From Pectobacterium brasiliense (GTDB lineage Bacteria; Pseudomonadota; Gammaproteobacteria; Enterobacterales; Enterobacteriaceae), in the NCBI RefSeq assembly GCF_016950255.1, contig NZ_JACGFN010000001.1, forward strand, positions 3,162,001-3,226,000: 64,000 nt of DNA. The letters are read 5' to 3'. The notes below the pieces were generated by a model. It saw only the letters and a list, made by a program, of their open reading frames with translations, had not been told where the DNA came from and did no database searches. Position numbers and translations under genes: made by a program. Positions 44,495 to 52,896 of this stretch are shown here, in pieces (positions within the stretch are counted from its first letter, which is position 1; each line of letters begins with the position of its first letter).

Positions 44495-45691
44495 ATGCCA
44501 ACACCTTCCCCATCCGAACCGGCGCTGAGCGGGCTGCGCCTTAATCTGCGTATCGTTTCGATTGTGGCGTTCAACTTCGCCAGCTATCTGAATATCGGCC
44601 TGCCGTTAGCGGTGCTGCCGGGGTATGTGCACGATCACCTTGGCTACAGTGCATTCTGGGCTGGGCTGGTGATCAGCCTGCAATACTTCTCCACGCTACT
44701 GAGCCGACCGCATGCGGGCCGCAGCGCCGACGAAAAAGGACCGAAAAAAATCGTCGTCTGGGGGCTGGCTGGCGTCATGCTGAGCGGGGTGTTTTACCTG
44801 ATGGCTGCCTTTAGCGATGCCTCGCCTGTAATCACGCTGCTGTTGTTGTGTCTCGGGCGTGTCGTGCTGGGAGCCGGACAGAGCTTTGCCGGTACCGGTG
44901 CAACGCTCTGGGGCGTCGGTGTGGTCGGTTCTCGACACATTGGACGCGTGATTTCATGGAATGGTATTGCCACCTATGGCGCGATGGCGATCGGCGCACC
45001 GCTCGGCGTCTGGCTCAACCATATCGGTGGGCTAAAACTGCTTTCCGTATGCATTATCCTGATCGCAGCCGTGGCGATTGTCCTCGCACTGCCGCGTCCG
45101 GCGGTGCAGGTCGCGCCGGGGAAAAAGATTCCCTTCCGTGAAGTGCTGGGGAAAGTCTGGGTTTACGGCATTATTTTGGCGATCGCCTCTGCGGGTTTTG
45201 GTGTGATCGCCACCTTCATCACGCTGTTTTATGCTGACCGGAACTGGGAAGGCGCGGCGCTGACGCTGACCATTTTCAGCTGTGCCTTTGTCGGCGCACG
45301 ATTGGTGTTTCCTAACAGTATTCAACGGTTTGGCGGACTGCGCGTGGCGATGGCGTGCTTCGTGGTTGAAATCGTCGGGTTGTTGCTGGTCTGGGGAGCA
45401 ACGCAGCCGCTGATGGCGGAAGTCGGTGCGTTCCTCGCGGGGGCGGGCTTCTCTCTGGTGTTCCCGGCATTAGGTGTTGTCGCCGTTAAGGCCGTATCGC
45501 CGCAGAATCAGGGTAGCGCGCTGGCAACCTATACGATATTTCTTGATTTATCGCTGGGCATCGTCGGGCCAGTGGCGGGTATGCTGATGGCCTATACCGG
45601 TATCGCCTCTATTTATCTGGCGGCGGCGCTGCTAGGGCTATGCGGTCTGGCACTGACGTGGAGACTGGCTCAGCGAATCACCAGCGTGTAG
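44495..45691 (+). CDS. yhhS: YhhS, major facilitator transporter
   Basis: A 398-residue MFS protein with twelve predicted helices. It closely matches E. coli YhhS: LRLNLRIVSIVAFNFASYL, NIGLPLAVLPGYVHD, ISLQYFSTLLSRPHAGR and GVGVVGSRHIGRVISWNGIA. Motif A-like GRSADEKGPKK lies between helices 2 and 3. The substrate is unknown (arabinose efflux-like in E. coli annotations). The gene faces dcrB convergently, with a shared hairpin terminator. Confidence 0.88.
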   Translation: MPTPSPSEPALSGLRLNLRIVSIVAFNFASYLNIGLPLAVLPGYVHDHLGYSAFWAGLVISLQYFSTLLSRPHAGRSADEKGPKKIVVWGLAGVMLSGVFYLMAAFSDASPVITLLLLCLGRVVLGAGQSFAGTGATLWGVGVVGSRHIGRVISWNGIATYGAMAIGAPLGVWLNHIGGLKLLSVCIILIAAVAIVLALPRPAVQVAPGKKIPFREVLGKVWVYGIILAIASAGFGVIATFITLFYADRNWEGAALTLTIFSCAFVGARLVFPNSIQRFGGLRVAMACFVVEIVGLLLVWGATQPLMAEVGAFLAGAGFSLVFPALGVVAVKAVSPQNQGSALATYTIFLDLSLGIVGPVAGMLMAYTGIASIYLAAALLGLCGLALTWRLAQRITSV

Positions 45692-45696
45692 AAAAT

Positions 45697-45724
45697 GACA
45701 GTAACCACCTTGGTGGCTACTGTC
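45697..45724. terminator. Bidirectional hairpin between yhhS and dcrB
   Basis: GACAGTAACCACC-TT-GGTGGCTACTGTC, a 13-base stem with one mismatch lying between the two convergent stops. Confidence 0.65.
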
Positions 45725-45739
45725 TGACGATAACACCGA

Positions 45740-46306
45740 TTACTTCAGCTTCAGGGTGTGGATGATGCCTTCTGCTTCGCTCTGTGCCTGTTGCTGATTG
45801 CTGGCTGGCAGCGTGATCTGCAAGGTCAGCAGTTGGTTTTCCACTTTGCCCAGCACGACAGAGGAATAAGCCTGTTGTCCGCTGCTAGTGATAATGCTGT
45901 CGAGCTGTTGCAGCTTCTTGCCGTCAACGTCGATGGTCTTGTTGGTGACAACCTGGAGGTTGGCGTCACGTGTGCGCTGTTGATCTTCCAGACGCTGCGC
46001 CAGCACGGTCAACTCTTCTGTTGTGTTGTCGCCCAGAATCACGATGACCGCTTTCTGCCCATTATCATTGGCGTAAACGTGCATGTTATTCGCTTGCGTA
46101 CCGACCTTACCGCTTTGATCACGCATATCAGCCGGCAGGGTAAATGCCACCTTGCCATCCATTAATTCGATATTCTGACCTGCGCTGGCTTCTGCGGCAG
46201 GTTTATCTTGTGCGCCCGATTTTGCAGCGTCATCCGTTTTGCCATCACAGGCAGCAAGCAGGCCGACAAGCAAGCCGACACCGAGGTATTTGATTACATT
46301 CGACAT
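45740..46306 (-). CDS. dcrB: DcrB lipoprotein
   Basis: A 188-residue lipoprotein: signal peptide with lipobox LLAAC (Cys at residue 20), then an Ala/Lys linker and a DUF1795/PsbP-like domain ([38 protein letters not shown]). E. coli DcrB is needed for phage C1 and C6 DNA entry and supports lipoprotein maturation and envelope integrity. The ATG at 46306 gives the signal peptide; the longer upstream frame does not. It is in the same order as E. coli (yhhS, dcrB, yhhQ) and shares its fold with the Eag-like chaperone at 3018-3425. Confidence 0.93.
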   Translation of the reverse strand: MSNVIKYLGVGLLVGLLAACDGKTDDAAKSGAQDKPAAEASAGQNIELMDGKVAFTLPADMRDQSGKVGTQANNMHVYANDNGQKAVIVILGDNTTEELTVLAQRLEDQQRTRDANLQVVTNKTIDVDGKKLQQLDSIITSSGQQAYSSVVLGKVENQLLTLQITLPASNQQQAQSEAEGIIHTLKLK

Positions 46307-46492
46307 GGGATCCCTTTCTCTCGTTTTTGAAACAGATAATCGTTTAAACAGGTAATAACAGTATGGCACCCTATTCAGATAGCAAAAACAAGCATTTTGT
46401 TGTTGCAAACCGTTGTGTGTGCCTGCGTTATTTTTACAAAACGATGAATGACTTAACGAGAAAAGGCGGCGCAAATGGCCGCCCGATTGACA

Positions 46493-47170
46493 TTAATGAT
46501 GGCTGCTGGCGGAACGGTAGTTAGCTGGATCTTTCTGTTCGCTCAGACGTTTGAGCACCATGTTCAGCATGACACCGTACATCGGCAGGAAGAACGCCAG
46601 ACTGATCAGCAGCTTGAAGGCATAATCCACCATCGCGATTTCAACCCAATTTGCCGCCATGAAGGCATCAGTGCTGCGGTAAAATGCAATGAAGAAAAAG
46701 GCCAGCGTATCGCTGAAATTACCAAACACGGTCGACACAGCCGGTGCGACCCACCACGCGCGTTTCTGGCGCAGGCGGTTGAAGACGTGAACATCCAGAA
46801 TCTGACCGAGAACATAAGCCATGAAGCTGGCGCAGGCGATGCGCGCCACGACGATATTCACTTGACTTAATGCCTCGAACGACTGCCACGATCCCTGATA
46901 AAACAGGCTCGACACCAGATAGGAAATGACCAGAGCAGGCACCATCACGGTCAGAATGATACGACGCGCCAGCGGCGCACCGAAAACCCGTACCGTCAGG
47001 TCAGTTGCCAGAAAAATAAACGGGAAGGTAAACGCGCCCCAGGTGGTATGAAAACCGAAAATCAATACTGGGAGCTGAACCAGATAATTACTCGACGTAA
47101 TGATCAGGACATGGAACAACGATAGCCAGATCAGCGCCGTAAGCCGCTGCTGGGGAGTAAAACGATACAT
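46493..47170 (-). CDS. yhhQ: YhhQ, queuosine precursor transporter
   Basis: A 225-residue inner-membrane protein of the VUT/ECF-like family with six helices. It matches E. coli YhhQ, which imports the queuosine precursors preQ0 and preQ1 for tRNA modification. Seen: LIWLSLFHVLIITSSNYLVQ, the conserved TWGAFTFPFIFLATDLTVR with its Asp-Leu-Thr motif, and a histidine tail. It starts 186 bases before dcrB and faces tusA divergently. Confidence 0.93.
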   Translation of the reverse strand: MYRFTPQQRLTALIWLSLFHVLIITSSNYLVQLPVLIFGFHTTWGAFTFPFIFLATDLTVRVFGAPLARRIILTVMVPALVISYLVSSLFYQGSWQSFEALSQVNIVVARIACASFMAYVLGQILDVHVFNRLRQKRAWWVAPAVSTVFGNFSDTLAFFFIAFYRSTDAFMAANWVEIAMVDYAFKLLISLAFFLPMYGVMLNMVLKRLSEQKDPANYRSASSHH

Positions 47171-47403
47171 AATGTGACCTTTTTGGTTATTGGGGTTAGG
47201 GAACCCAAGAGATAACGTGCAGATTTATGCTGCAACGCGGCGGCATAATACGCAATTGTTTAGCTAATGCAATTATTTCGCTACGGGCATGTGTTTTGCC
47301 AGGAAAAGATGGTTGTTTTCTGCGCAAACGTTGTCGTCGCTTGCGTCGGGAAATCCTCAGCGTAAACTAAGGCGGTTTTTTGATTCCTGTACTGAGAACG
47401 TTG

Positions 47404-47646
47404 ATGACCGATCCCTTTACCAACCCGGATAAAACCCTTGATGCCCAGGGGCTGCGATGCCCAGAGCCTGTAATGATGGTGCGTAAGATGGTACGCCAGA
47501 TGGAAACCGGGCAAACGCTACTGATTATTGCCGACGATCCGGCCACCACCCGCGATATTCCCGGTTTTTGCGTGTTCATGGAGCATGAACTTCTGGCGCA
47601 GGAGACCGAACAGCTTCCCTATCGGTATCTGTTGCGCAAAGGGTAA
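47404..47646 (+). CDS. tusA: Sulfurtransferase TusA
   Basis: An 80-residue TusA (SirA). It accepts persulfide sulfur from IscS on Cys (in [18 protein letters not shown]) and passes it to TusBCD for 2-thiolation of tRNA wobble uridine. The CPxP motif is intact. The ATG at 47404 gives the family N-terminus; an upstream in-frame start at 47380 is unlikely. Position beside zntA and yhhQ matches E. coli. Confidence 0.95.
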   Translation: MTDPFTNPDKTLDAQGLRCPEPVMMVRKMVRQMETGQTLLIIADDPATTRDIPGFCVFMEHELLAQETEQLPYRYLLRKG

Positions 47647-47647
47647 T

Positions 47648-47694
47648 ACTCGTCATACTTCAAGCAGCAGGTGCGCGGCGTTGCACCGCGCACC
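47648..47694. repeat. Palindromic intergenic element between tusA and zntA
   Basis: ACTCGTCATACTTCAAGCAG is followed by a perfect hairpin, GGTGCGCGG-N7-CCGCGCACC (47670-47694). The sequence resembles a short repeat that I recall as frequent in intergenic regions of Pectobacterium, Yersinia and Serratia; the hairpin may also end both convergent transcripts. Multicopy status was not tested. Confidence 0.45.
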
Positions 47695-47705
47695 GTAGAC
47701 TGCGA

Positions 47706-50069
47706 TTAGTCCTGTTTTCTCAAGAGCCGCAGCGCGTTAGCGGTGACCAGCGCGGTTGCGCCGGAATCCGCCAGTACGGCGAGCCACAGCCCGGTAATGC
47801 CCAGAATACTGGTGACCAGAAATACCGCTTTCAGCCCCAGTGCGATGGTAATGTTCTGGCGAATATTGCGCTGCGTCGCCCGCGACAGGCTAATCATCGC
47901 CGCCAGCCCGGTCAGACGGCTGTGCGTTAAGGCTGCATCGGCTGTCTCCAACGCCACATCCGTACCGCTTCCCATTGCAATTCCGATCGTTGCGGCTTTC
48001 ATCGCCGGTGCGTCGTTGATGCCGTCGCCGACCATCGCCACGGGATGCTGCTGACTCAATTCGCTGACTGCCGCGACCTTATCGGCGGGGAGCAGGCTGG
48101 CGCGGTAATCGATCCCTAATGTCGCCGCAATCGCCGCCGCCGCGCGGGGATTATCGCCCGTAAGCATGACGCCACGAATCCCCAACTGCTGCAAAGCATC
48201 CAGCGCTTCACGTGCATCGTGGCGTAGCGTATCGCTCAACGCCAGCACGCCGAGTACGCTATCGTCCTCTTGCACCACCACGACGGTTTTTCCTTCGTTT
48301 TCCAGCGCCTCAACCCGCTGTAACCAGTCGGCATCAAGCAGATCGGGCGCGACGCGAGTCGGCGCGCTGACCTGAATTCGCTTGCCGCCAATCGTACCTT
48401 CCACGCCGACACCTGCCAGCGCTTTGCGATTTTCCGCCATTGGCAGGAATGTGCTGCTGGATCGCGCATGCTGGACGATCGCTTTGGCAAGCGGATGGTG
48501 CGAACCGGACTCCACGGCGGCGGTGCGCGTCAGCAGCGCCGTTGCGCTCACGCCCGCGGCGGGCAATACGTCCGTCACCTGCGGCTTGCCTTCTGTCAGC
48601 GTGCCCGTTTTATCGAACGCGATAGTCTTGATGCTGCCCAGCGATTCCAGCGCCGCGCCGCCTTTAATCAGCGCTCCACGGCGCGTTGCAGCGGCCAGCC
48701 CGGACGTAATTGCCGCAGGCGTTGAGATCACCAGCGCACACGGACAGCCGATTAACAACAGCGTCAGGCCGCGATAAATCCACTCTTGCCACGGCTGCGC
48801 CAGCAGCAACGGCGGAACCAGAATTACCAGCAGCGACAGCAGCATGATGGCTGGCGTGTAATAGCGGCTAAATTTATCGAGGAAGCGCTCTATCGGCGCA
48901 CGGCGCTCTTCCGCTTCTTCGATCAGTTGCAGAATGCGATCGATCGCGCTGTTGCCCGGCTGTGACACCACGCGCAACTGCACGACCCGATCGACGCACA
49001 GGCTACCTGCGGCAATTTTCTCACCGGGCGTACGTTCAACGGGAACCGATTCACCGGTCAGCGCGCTTTCATCAAAGCTGGCGTCGCTGTTCAAAAGCTC
49101 CGCATCGGCGGGGAGCCGCCCACCGGGGGCGACTTCAATCACGTCACCGGGAACCAGACTGGCGACGGGAACGAGGCGTCGCTGGCCGTTGCCGACGACC
49201 GTGGCATCTTCGGGAAGCAGCGCCATCAGCGCCGTTACGCCCCGCCGTGCGCGGTTTGCCGCGTAAGATTCCAGATGTTCGCCCAGCATAAACAGCAGCA
49301 GGATGACGGTGGCTTCGGTGGTGGCACCAATCAAGAGCGCCCCGATGGAGGCCACGCTCATCAGCGTTTCAATCGCGAAGGGTGTACCCGTGCGAATGAG
49401 CTGCACCGTTTTCTTCAGTATCGGAATCAGCCCGACAAGGGTGGTCGCGATAAACGCGATCTGCCCGCCGCGCTCGCTTAGCAGGGAAAGTCCCCAGCTT
49501 GCAGCAGCCAGCAGAGTGAAAAGTATTAAGAAACCATATTCATGCACGAAGCGACGTACGGTCGAGGTGTCGGGCGGAGTGAGGGGGAGTGCGGTGTCCT
49601 GCAAGGTGAAGCCCGCTTGCTGAACGGCATGTTGAACCTGAAATCGAATATCGGTGTTGGCATCAACAACCAATTTTTCGGTGGCGAACAGCACTTTGGC
49701 CTGTTCAATTCCGGTGAGATTTTTTACTGCATTTTCGATTTTACGTGCGCAGCTGGGACAATCCATCCCGCTGATTTTCCAGCTGAAACGCTGGTGGGAT
49801 CGGGGCCTATCGCTGTCTCCGCCGTCGGGGTCGTCTGAATCTGCGCTACCGCCGCTGTCTGACGACGACTGATCTGTGCCACACGCGCTCTGCACTACGG
49901 CGTCAGATGTGTGTTTGGTTGAACAGCAGCTGTGGTCGGCGTGGTTTGAATGCTGCGTGTGCTCGTTGCAACAGCTTTTAGTACGGGATGGCGCACTGCG
50001 CGGCGCGTGGTGAACGCCGTTATTGCAGCAGGCTGATTTCTCAGTGCTGTGGTGCTGATGAGAGTGCAT
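47706..50069 (-). CDS. zntA: Zinc/cadmium/lead-exporting P-type ATPase ZntA
   Basis: A 787-residue P1B-type ATPase that exports Zn(II), Cd(II) and Pb(II) across the inner membrane. Domains in order: a long Cys/His-rich N-terminal tail (about 95 residues, containing SACCNNGVHH, SCCNEH and SCCSTKH), an HMA domain with GMDCPSCARKIE, membrane helices, the A-domain TGES, the membrane CPC (GCPCALV), the phosphorylation motif DKTGTLTEGK, HP (SGSHHPLAKAI), TGDNP and GDGINDAPAMK. It is about 55 residues longer than E. coli ZntA (732), mostly from the tail. I see no ZntR-type operator in the 94 bases to yhhN. Confidence 0.95.
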   Translation of the reverse strand: MHSHQHHSTEKSACCNNGVHHAPRSAPSRTKSCCNEHTQHSNHADHSCCSTKHTSDAVVQSACGTDQSSSDSGGSADSDDPDGGDSDRPRSHQRFSWKISGMDCPSCARKIENAVKNLTGIEQAKVLFATEKLVVDANTDIRFQVQHAVQQAGFTLQDTALPLTPPDTSTVRRFVHEYGFLILFTLLAAASWGLSLLSERGGQIAFIATTLVGLIPILKKTVQLIRTGTPFAIETLMSVASIGALLIGATTEATVILLLFMLGEHLESYAANRARRGVTALMALLPEDATVVGNGQRRLVPVASLVPGDVIEVAPGGRLPADAELLNSDASFDESALTGESVPVERTPGEKIAAGSLCVDRVVQLRVVSQPGNSAIDRILQLIEEAEERRAPIERFLDKFSRYYTPAIMLLSLLVILVPPLLLAQPWQEWIYRGLTLLLIGCPCALVISTPAAITSGLAAATRRGALIKGGAALESLGSIKTIAFDKTGTLTEGKPQVTDVLPAAGVSATALLTRTAAVESGSHHPLAKAIVQHARSSSTFLPMAENRKALAGVGVEGTIGGKRIQVSAPTRVAPDLLDADWLQRVEALENEGKTVVVVQEDDSVLGVLALSDTLRHDAREALDALQQLGIRGVMLTGDNPRAAAAIAATLGIDYRASLLPADKVAAVSELSQQHPVAMVGDGINDAPAMKAATIGIAMGSGTDVALETADAALTHSRLTGLAAMISLSRATQRNIRQNITIALGLKAVFLVTSILGITGLWLAVLADSGATALVTANALRLLRKQD

Positions 50070-50163
50070 GTCTTCCTCCTGGGTTATTAGTGATAGCCAT
50101 TCTCATCAGGAACTTTACACCGCCGCTCAATGCTTAGCCAGATTTTCGTTAGCGCCGCGAACG

Positions 50164-50793
50164 TCAGAAATAGAGGGAGCGAACGATCAGGAAATGGCCG
50201 CCAAAATAGCCCGCTGCCACAATCGCCTGATGGGCGCGGAATGGAAAACGGTAATGGTGAATCAGCCAGGCCGCATGGGCGATAAACAGCAGTACGGTGC
50301 CCGTCAGCAGGGAGAAATTCGCGTTTGTCCCCAGCGCAAAATACCGCTCGCCAGCAATCCAGACCATTAACGTCGTCATGATGATGAATGCGCAGGCGGG
50401 CCAACGCTGTGCTTCTAATCGTCCCCAGATAATCGCGATCAGGATCGCGGCCAGAATGACGAGCGTTAATGCCAGCGGCCAAAAGAACGTGAGTGAAATC
50501 TGCCCGGTAAAAAAGCTAATGGTGTACAGCAGGTGGGAGAGGAAATAAGCGCCAAACGCGTAAAGCAGGCGCTGAGTCGGCAGCAACAGCAGGGTGTCTG
50601 CGACCAGCGTTGCCAGCAGCCCCAACACAATCAGATAACCCGGTACACCAAGCAGCGGCGTCTGCCAGGCCAGAGCCAGCAGCAGTAGCATCGTGACTGG
50701 CTTGAATAACCAACGTTGCCACGTTGGACCACGGTAGCTGGCGTCCACATACAACCAGCCAGAAAAAAGTACAGCAATAAATGACCAAAGCAT
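50164..50793 (-). CDS. yhhN: YhhN, lysoplasmalogenase-family membrane protein
   Basis: A 209-residue inner-membrane protein of the YhhN/TMEM86 family with seven or eight helices. It matches E. coli YhhN at [38 protein letters not shown] and [11 protein letters not shown]. Animal members hydrolyse lysoplasmalogen; the bacterial substrate is uncertain. It lies upstream of zntA on the same strand and could be co-transcribed with it. Confidence 0.88.
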   Translation of the reverse strand: MLWSFIAVLFSGWLYVDASYRGPTWQRWLFKPVTMLLLLALAWQTPLLGVPGYLIVLGLLATLVADTLLLLPTQRLLYAFGAYFLSHLLYTISFFTGQISLTFFWPLALTLVILAAILIAIIWGRLEAQRWPACAFIIMTTLMVWIAGERYFALGTNANFSLLTGTVLLFIAHAAWLIHHYRFPFRAHQAIVAAGYFGGHFLIVRSLYF

Positions 50794-50984
50794 AGCGTGT
50801 CCTTTTTGTGTTTTTGTTTGTGTCAGGATAAAAATAAACCGTTCTTTATTCAGTGTAGGGGATTGTGGGGAAGTTAAACAACACGAGGCGAGACGGATGC
50901 GACTTCTGTGAGCTTCATGGTATGTTATCGCCTGTTTTTATTGTAAATGGGCGCCGTGAAGTCTCGAAGGGAGTATTGTGTTGA

Positions 50985-51305
50985 ATGAGTAATGAATCCG
51001 CGCTTTATCGTATTCAATTTATAAATAACGGTAAGAATTACCAGCTTTACGTGCGTGAGTTGGTACAGAGCAGCCTGTTCGGTTTTATTGAAATTGCCGA
51101 CTTCGTGTTTGATAGCCAATCTACGGTGTTGGTTGACCCGTCAACCGAGAAACTAAAAACGGAATTCTCTGGCGTTAGCCGCAGTTTCATTCCTCTACAG
51201 GCGATCATTCGCATTGATGCCGTGACGGAAAAAGGCAGCGCCCGCATTTCTGATTTAGGCGACAACGTTACCGCGTTCCCTTATCTTCCTGGCAAGAAAC
51301 CCTGA
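50985..51305 (+). CDS. DUF1820 family protein
   Basis: A 106-residue cytosolic protein (starts MSNESALYRIQFINNGKNYQ) belonging to the gammaproteobacterial DUF1820 family: LYVRELVQSSLFGFIEIADF, STEKLKTEFSGVSRSFIPLQ, IIRIDAV. The function is unknown. It precedes yhhM with a one-base stop/start overlap (TGATG), so they form a coupled pair. Confidence 0.85.
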   Translation: MSNESALYRIQFINNGKNYQLYVRELVQSSLFGFIEIADFVFDSQSTVLVDPSTEKLKTEFSGVSRSFIPLQAIIRIDAVTEKGSARISDLGDNVTAFPYLPGKKP

Positions 51306-51664
51306 TGGGTGATTTTCCCTGGCTATTGGTTTTCGCTGTTGGTGCAATTCTGCTGCTGGCAGCGCGACAATACCGACGCCAACGTTATCGGGAAGCGCAG
51401 AATGATGCGGCTCCGCTGCGTATTGTGAGCGCAGAGGTGAAACACAAACGCGAATTTCCCCGCACTCGTCGGCGTGCGCGTGAGCATCAGGTGATGGTCA
51501 TGGAGGACATGCTTTATGAGGCAACATTTAGGCCGATTGCTGGCAGCGGGGATATTACATTGCGCCTCGAAAGCGCGGATTATCACCAGCTTGATACCGG
51601 TATGCAGGGATCGTTGCAGCTAAAGGGCACGCGTTTTATTCGCTTTGTGCCCCAGCAGAGGTAG
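51305..51664 (+). CDS. yhhM: YhhM, DUF2500 family protein
   Basis: A 119-residue protein with one N-terminal membrane helix (FPWLLVFAVGAILLLAA) and a DUF2500 domain on the far side of the membrane (YEATFRPIAGSGDITLRLES; GSLQLKGTRFIRFVPQ). The size equals E. coli YhhM and the position next to yhhL and rsmD is conserved. No function is known. Start overlaps the preceding stop by one base. Confidence 0.88.
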   Translation: MGDFPWLLVFAVGAILLLAARQYRRQRYREAQNDAAPLRIVSAEVKHKREFPRTRRRAREHQVMVMEDMLYEATFRPIAGSGDITLRLESADYHQLDTGMQGSLQLKGTRFIRFVPQQR

Positions 51665-51667
51665 CGA

Positions 51668-51946
51668 TTACAGCTTCGGTGGCTTAGGCTGCTTTTTCTG
51701 CCACGCCAGCAATTCAAACACGCCAAAAAGGAAAATACGGGCCTGAAGCGCGCGGTTCAGCGCGGGGCTGTCCTTCGGCTGGCTGGATTTTAACAGCAGC
51801 AGCTGAAAACCATGCATCAGGATCATAAACACCATCGCCACGGTCATGAAAATATTCAACGGCTTGGGAAATGGCTGAATCAGGTTAAGCAGCAGAAATC
51901 CCCACACGCCCAGCATCAATAGCCTGCCAAGGTTAATCAAAATCAT
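51668..51946 (-). CDS. yhhL: YhhL, DUF1145 family membrane protein
   Basis: A 92-residue protein with two or three membrane helices (LLMLGVWGFLLLNLIQPFP; NIFMTVAMVFMILMHGFQLL) and a basic tail. It matches the DUF1145 family and E. coli YhhL in size and position directly downstream of rsmD (26 bases). Function unknown. Confidence 0.88.
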   Translation of the reverse strand: MILINLGRLLMLGVWGFLLLNLIQPFPKPLNIFMTVAMVFMILMHGFQLLLLKSSQPKDSPALNRALQARIFLFGVFELLAWQKKQPKPPKL

Positions 51947-51972
51947 CTCTTACCCTTACGTTGCTGCGAAGA

Positions 51973-52548
51973 TTATTGACGAATGTATAAACGGTAGGCG
52001 ACCTGACCGGCAATTTTCTCACGGTGCAGTTGCCAATTTTCCGGGATAGTCAGCTGCGCATTTTCCGCCTCGGTTTCCACGTAAATCCACGCGTCGGGTG
52101 CCAGCCAGCCCTGTTGTTCCAGCAGTGCGAGCGTGTTGTTCAGTAGCTCTTTGCGAAACGGTGGATCGAGAAACACGACGTCAAACGGCGTGCCCGGCTT
52201 CGCCAGCCAGCTCAGGGCATCCGTATTGACCACCTCGGCGTTTTCCGCCCGAAGCAGTGCCAGATTTTGCGTTAACTGCTGCGCAACTGCACGCTCCATC
52301 TCCAATAATGTGGCGTGTGCGGCATAACGGGATAAGGCTTCCAGCCCGAGTGCGCCGCTGCCGGCAAAGCAGTCCAGACAGCGTGCCTGTTGAATGACGG
52401 GAGCCAGCCAGTTAAACAGCGTTTCCCGCACGCGATCGGTAGTGGGACGTAAACCGGGGCTATCAGGAACCGGAAGTTTTCTGCCGCGCCATTGACCACC
52501 GATGATTCGGATTTGTCCGGCGGCTGACGATGCATTTTTTTTAGCCAT
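51973..52548 (-). CDS. rsmD: 16S rRNA m2G966 methyltransferase RsmD
   Basis: A 191-residue class I SAM-dependent methyltransferase that methylates N2 of G966 in 16S rRNA on the 30S subunit. Seen: N-terminal IRIIGGQWRGRKLPVPDSPG, the conserved RPTTDRVRETLFNWL, SAM-binding DCFAGSGALGLEALSR, and the catalytic DPPF (FLDPPFRKELL). Divergent from ftsY as in E. coli. The length is usual. Confidence 0.95.
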   Translation of the reverse strand: MAKKNASSAAGQIRIIGGQWRGRKLPVPDSPGLRPTTDRVRETLFNWLAPVIQQARCLDCFAGSGALGLEALSRYAAHATLLEMERAVAQQLTQNLALLRAENAEVVNTDALSWLAKPGTPFDVVFLDPPFRKELLNNTLALLEQQGWLAPDAWIYVETEAENAQLTIPENWQLHREKIAGQVAYRLYIRQ

Positions 52549-52896
52549 AGCTCACAGGGTTATTGTTGTGCCGCATCATCGTGGTGTGGATACGGGCAGG
52601 AAATTTCTGGCGCTATTCTAGCGGCGGTTACGTGTAGAGGGAATGTTAAGATGGTCGTTAAAGCGCTTAAGCCAAAATTTTGTGCTATCTACGGCTTTCG
52701 ATAACGCGCAGCGTTTGACACACTTCGTTACGGACATTGCCTTTCGTTACGAAGATTGTCGACAGCGCCGAGAATTGTCCGTCATTGCCCCCGTTGGCTG
52801 CGTGTTGCTGTCGGCAGGAAAGTGTTAAACTTATTGTTTAAATATGATTTTCATTGATTGATTCGCTGCGGCGAGCAGCGTGGAGCGCGATCGCAC
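52549..52896. promoter_or_regulatory. Divergent region rsmD / ftsY
   Basis: 348 bases that must contain promoters for rsmD and for ftsYEX. An AT-rich TTAAACTTATTGTTTAAATATGAT stretch (about 52826-52849) near ftsY could hold a -10. I see no gene and no clear operator. Confidence 0.45.

Noticed and set aside
50070..50163. ZntR operator in front of zntA
   Set aside because: No long dyad resembling the ZntR site could be seen in the short gap.
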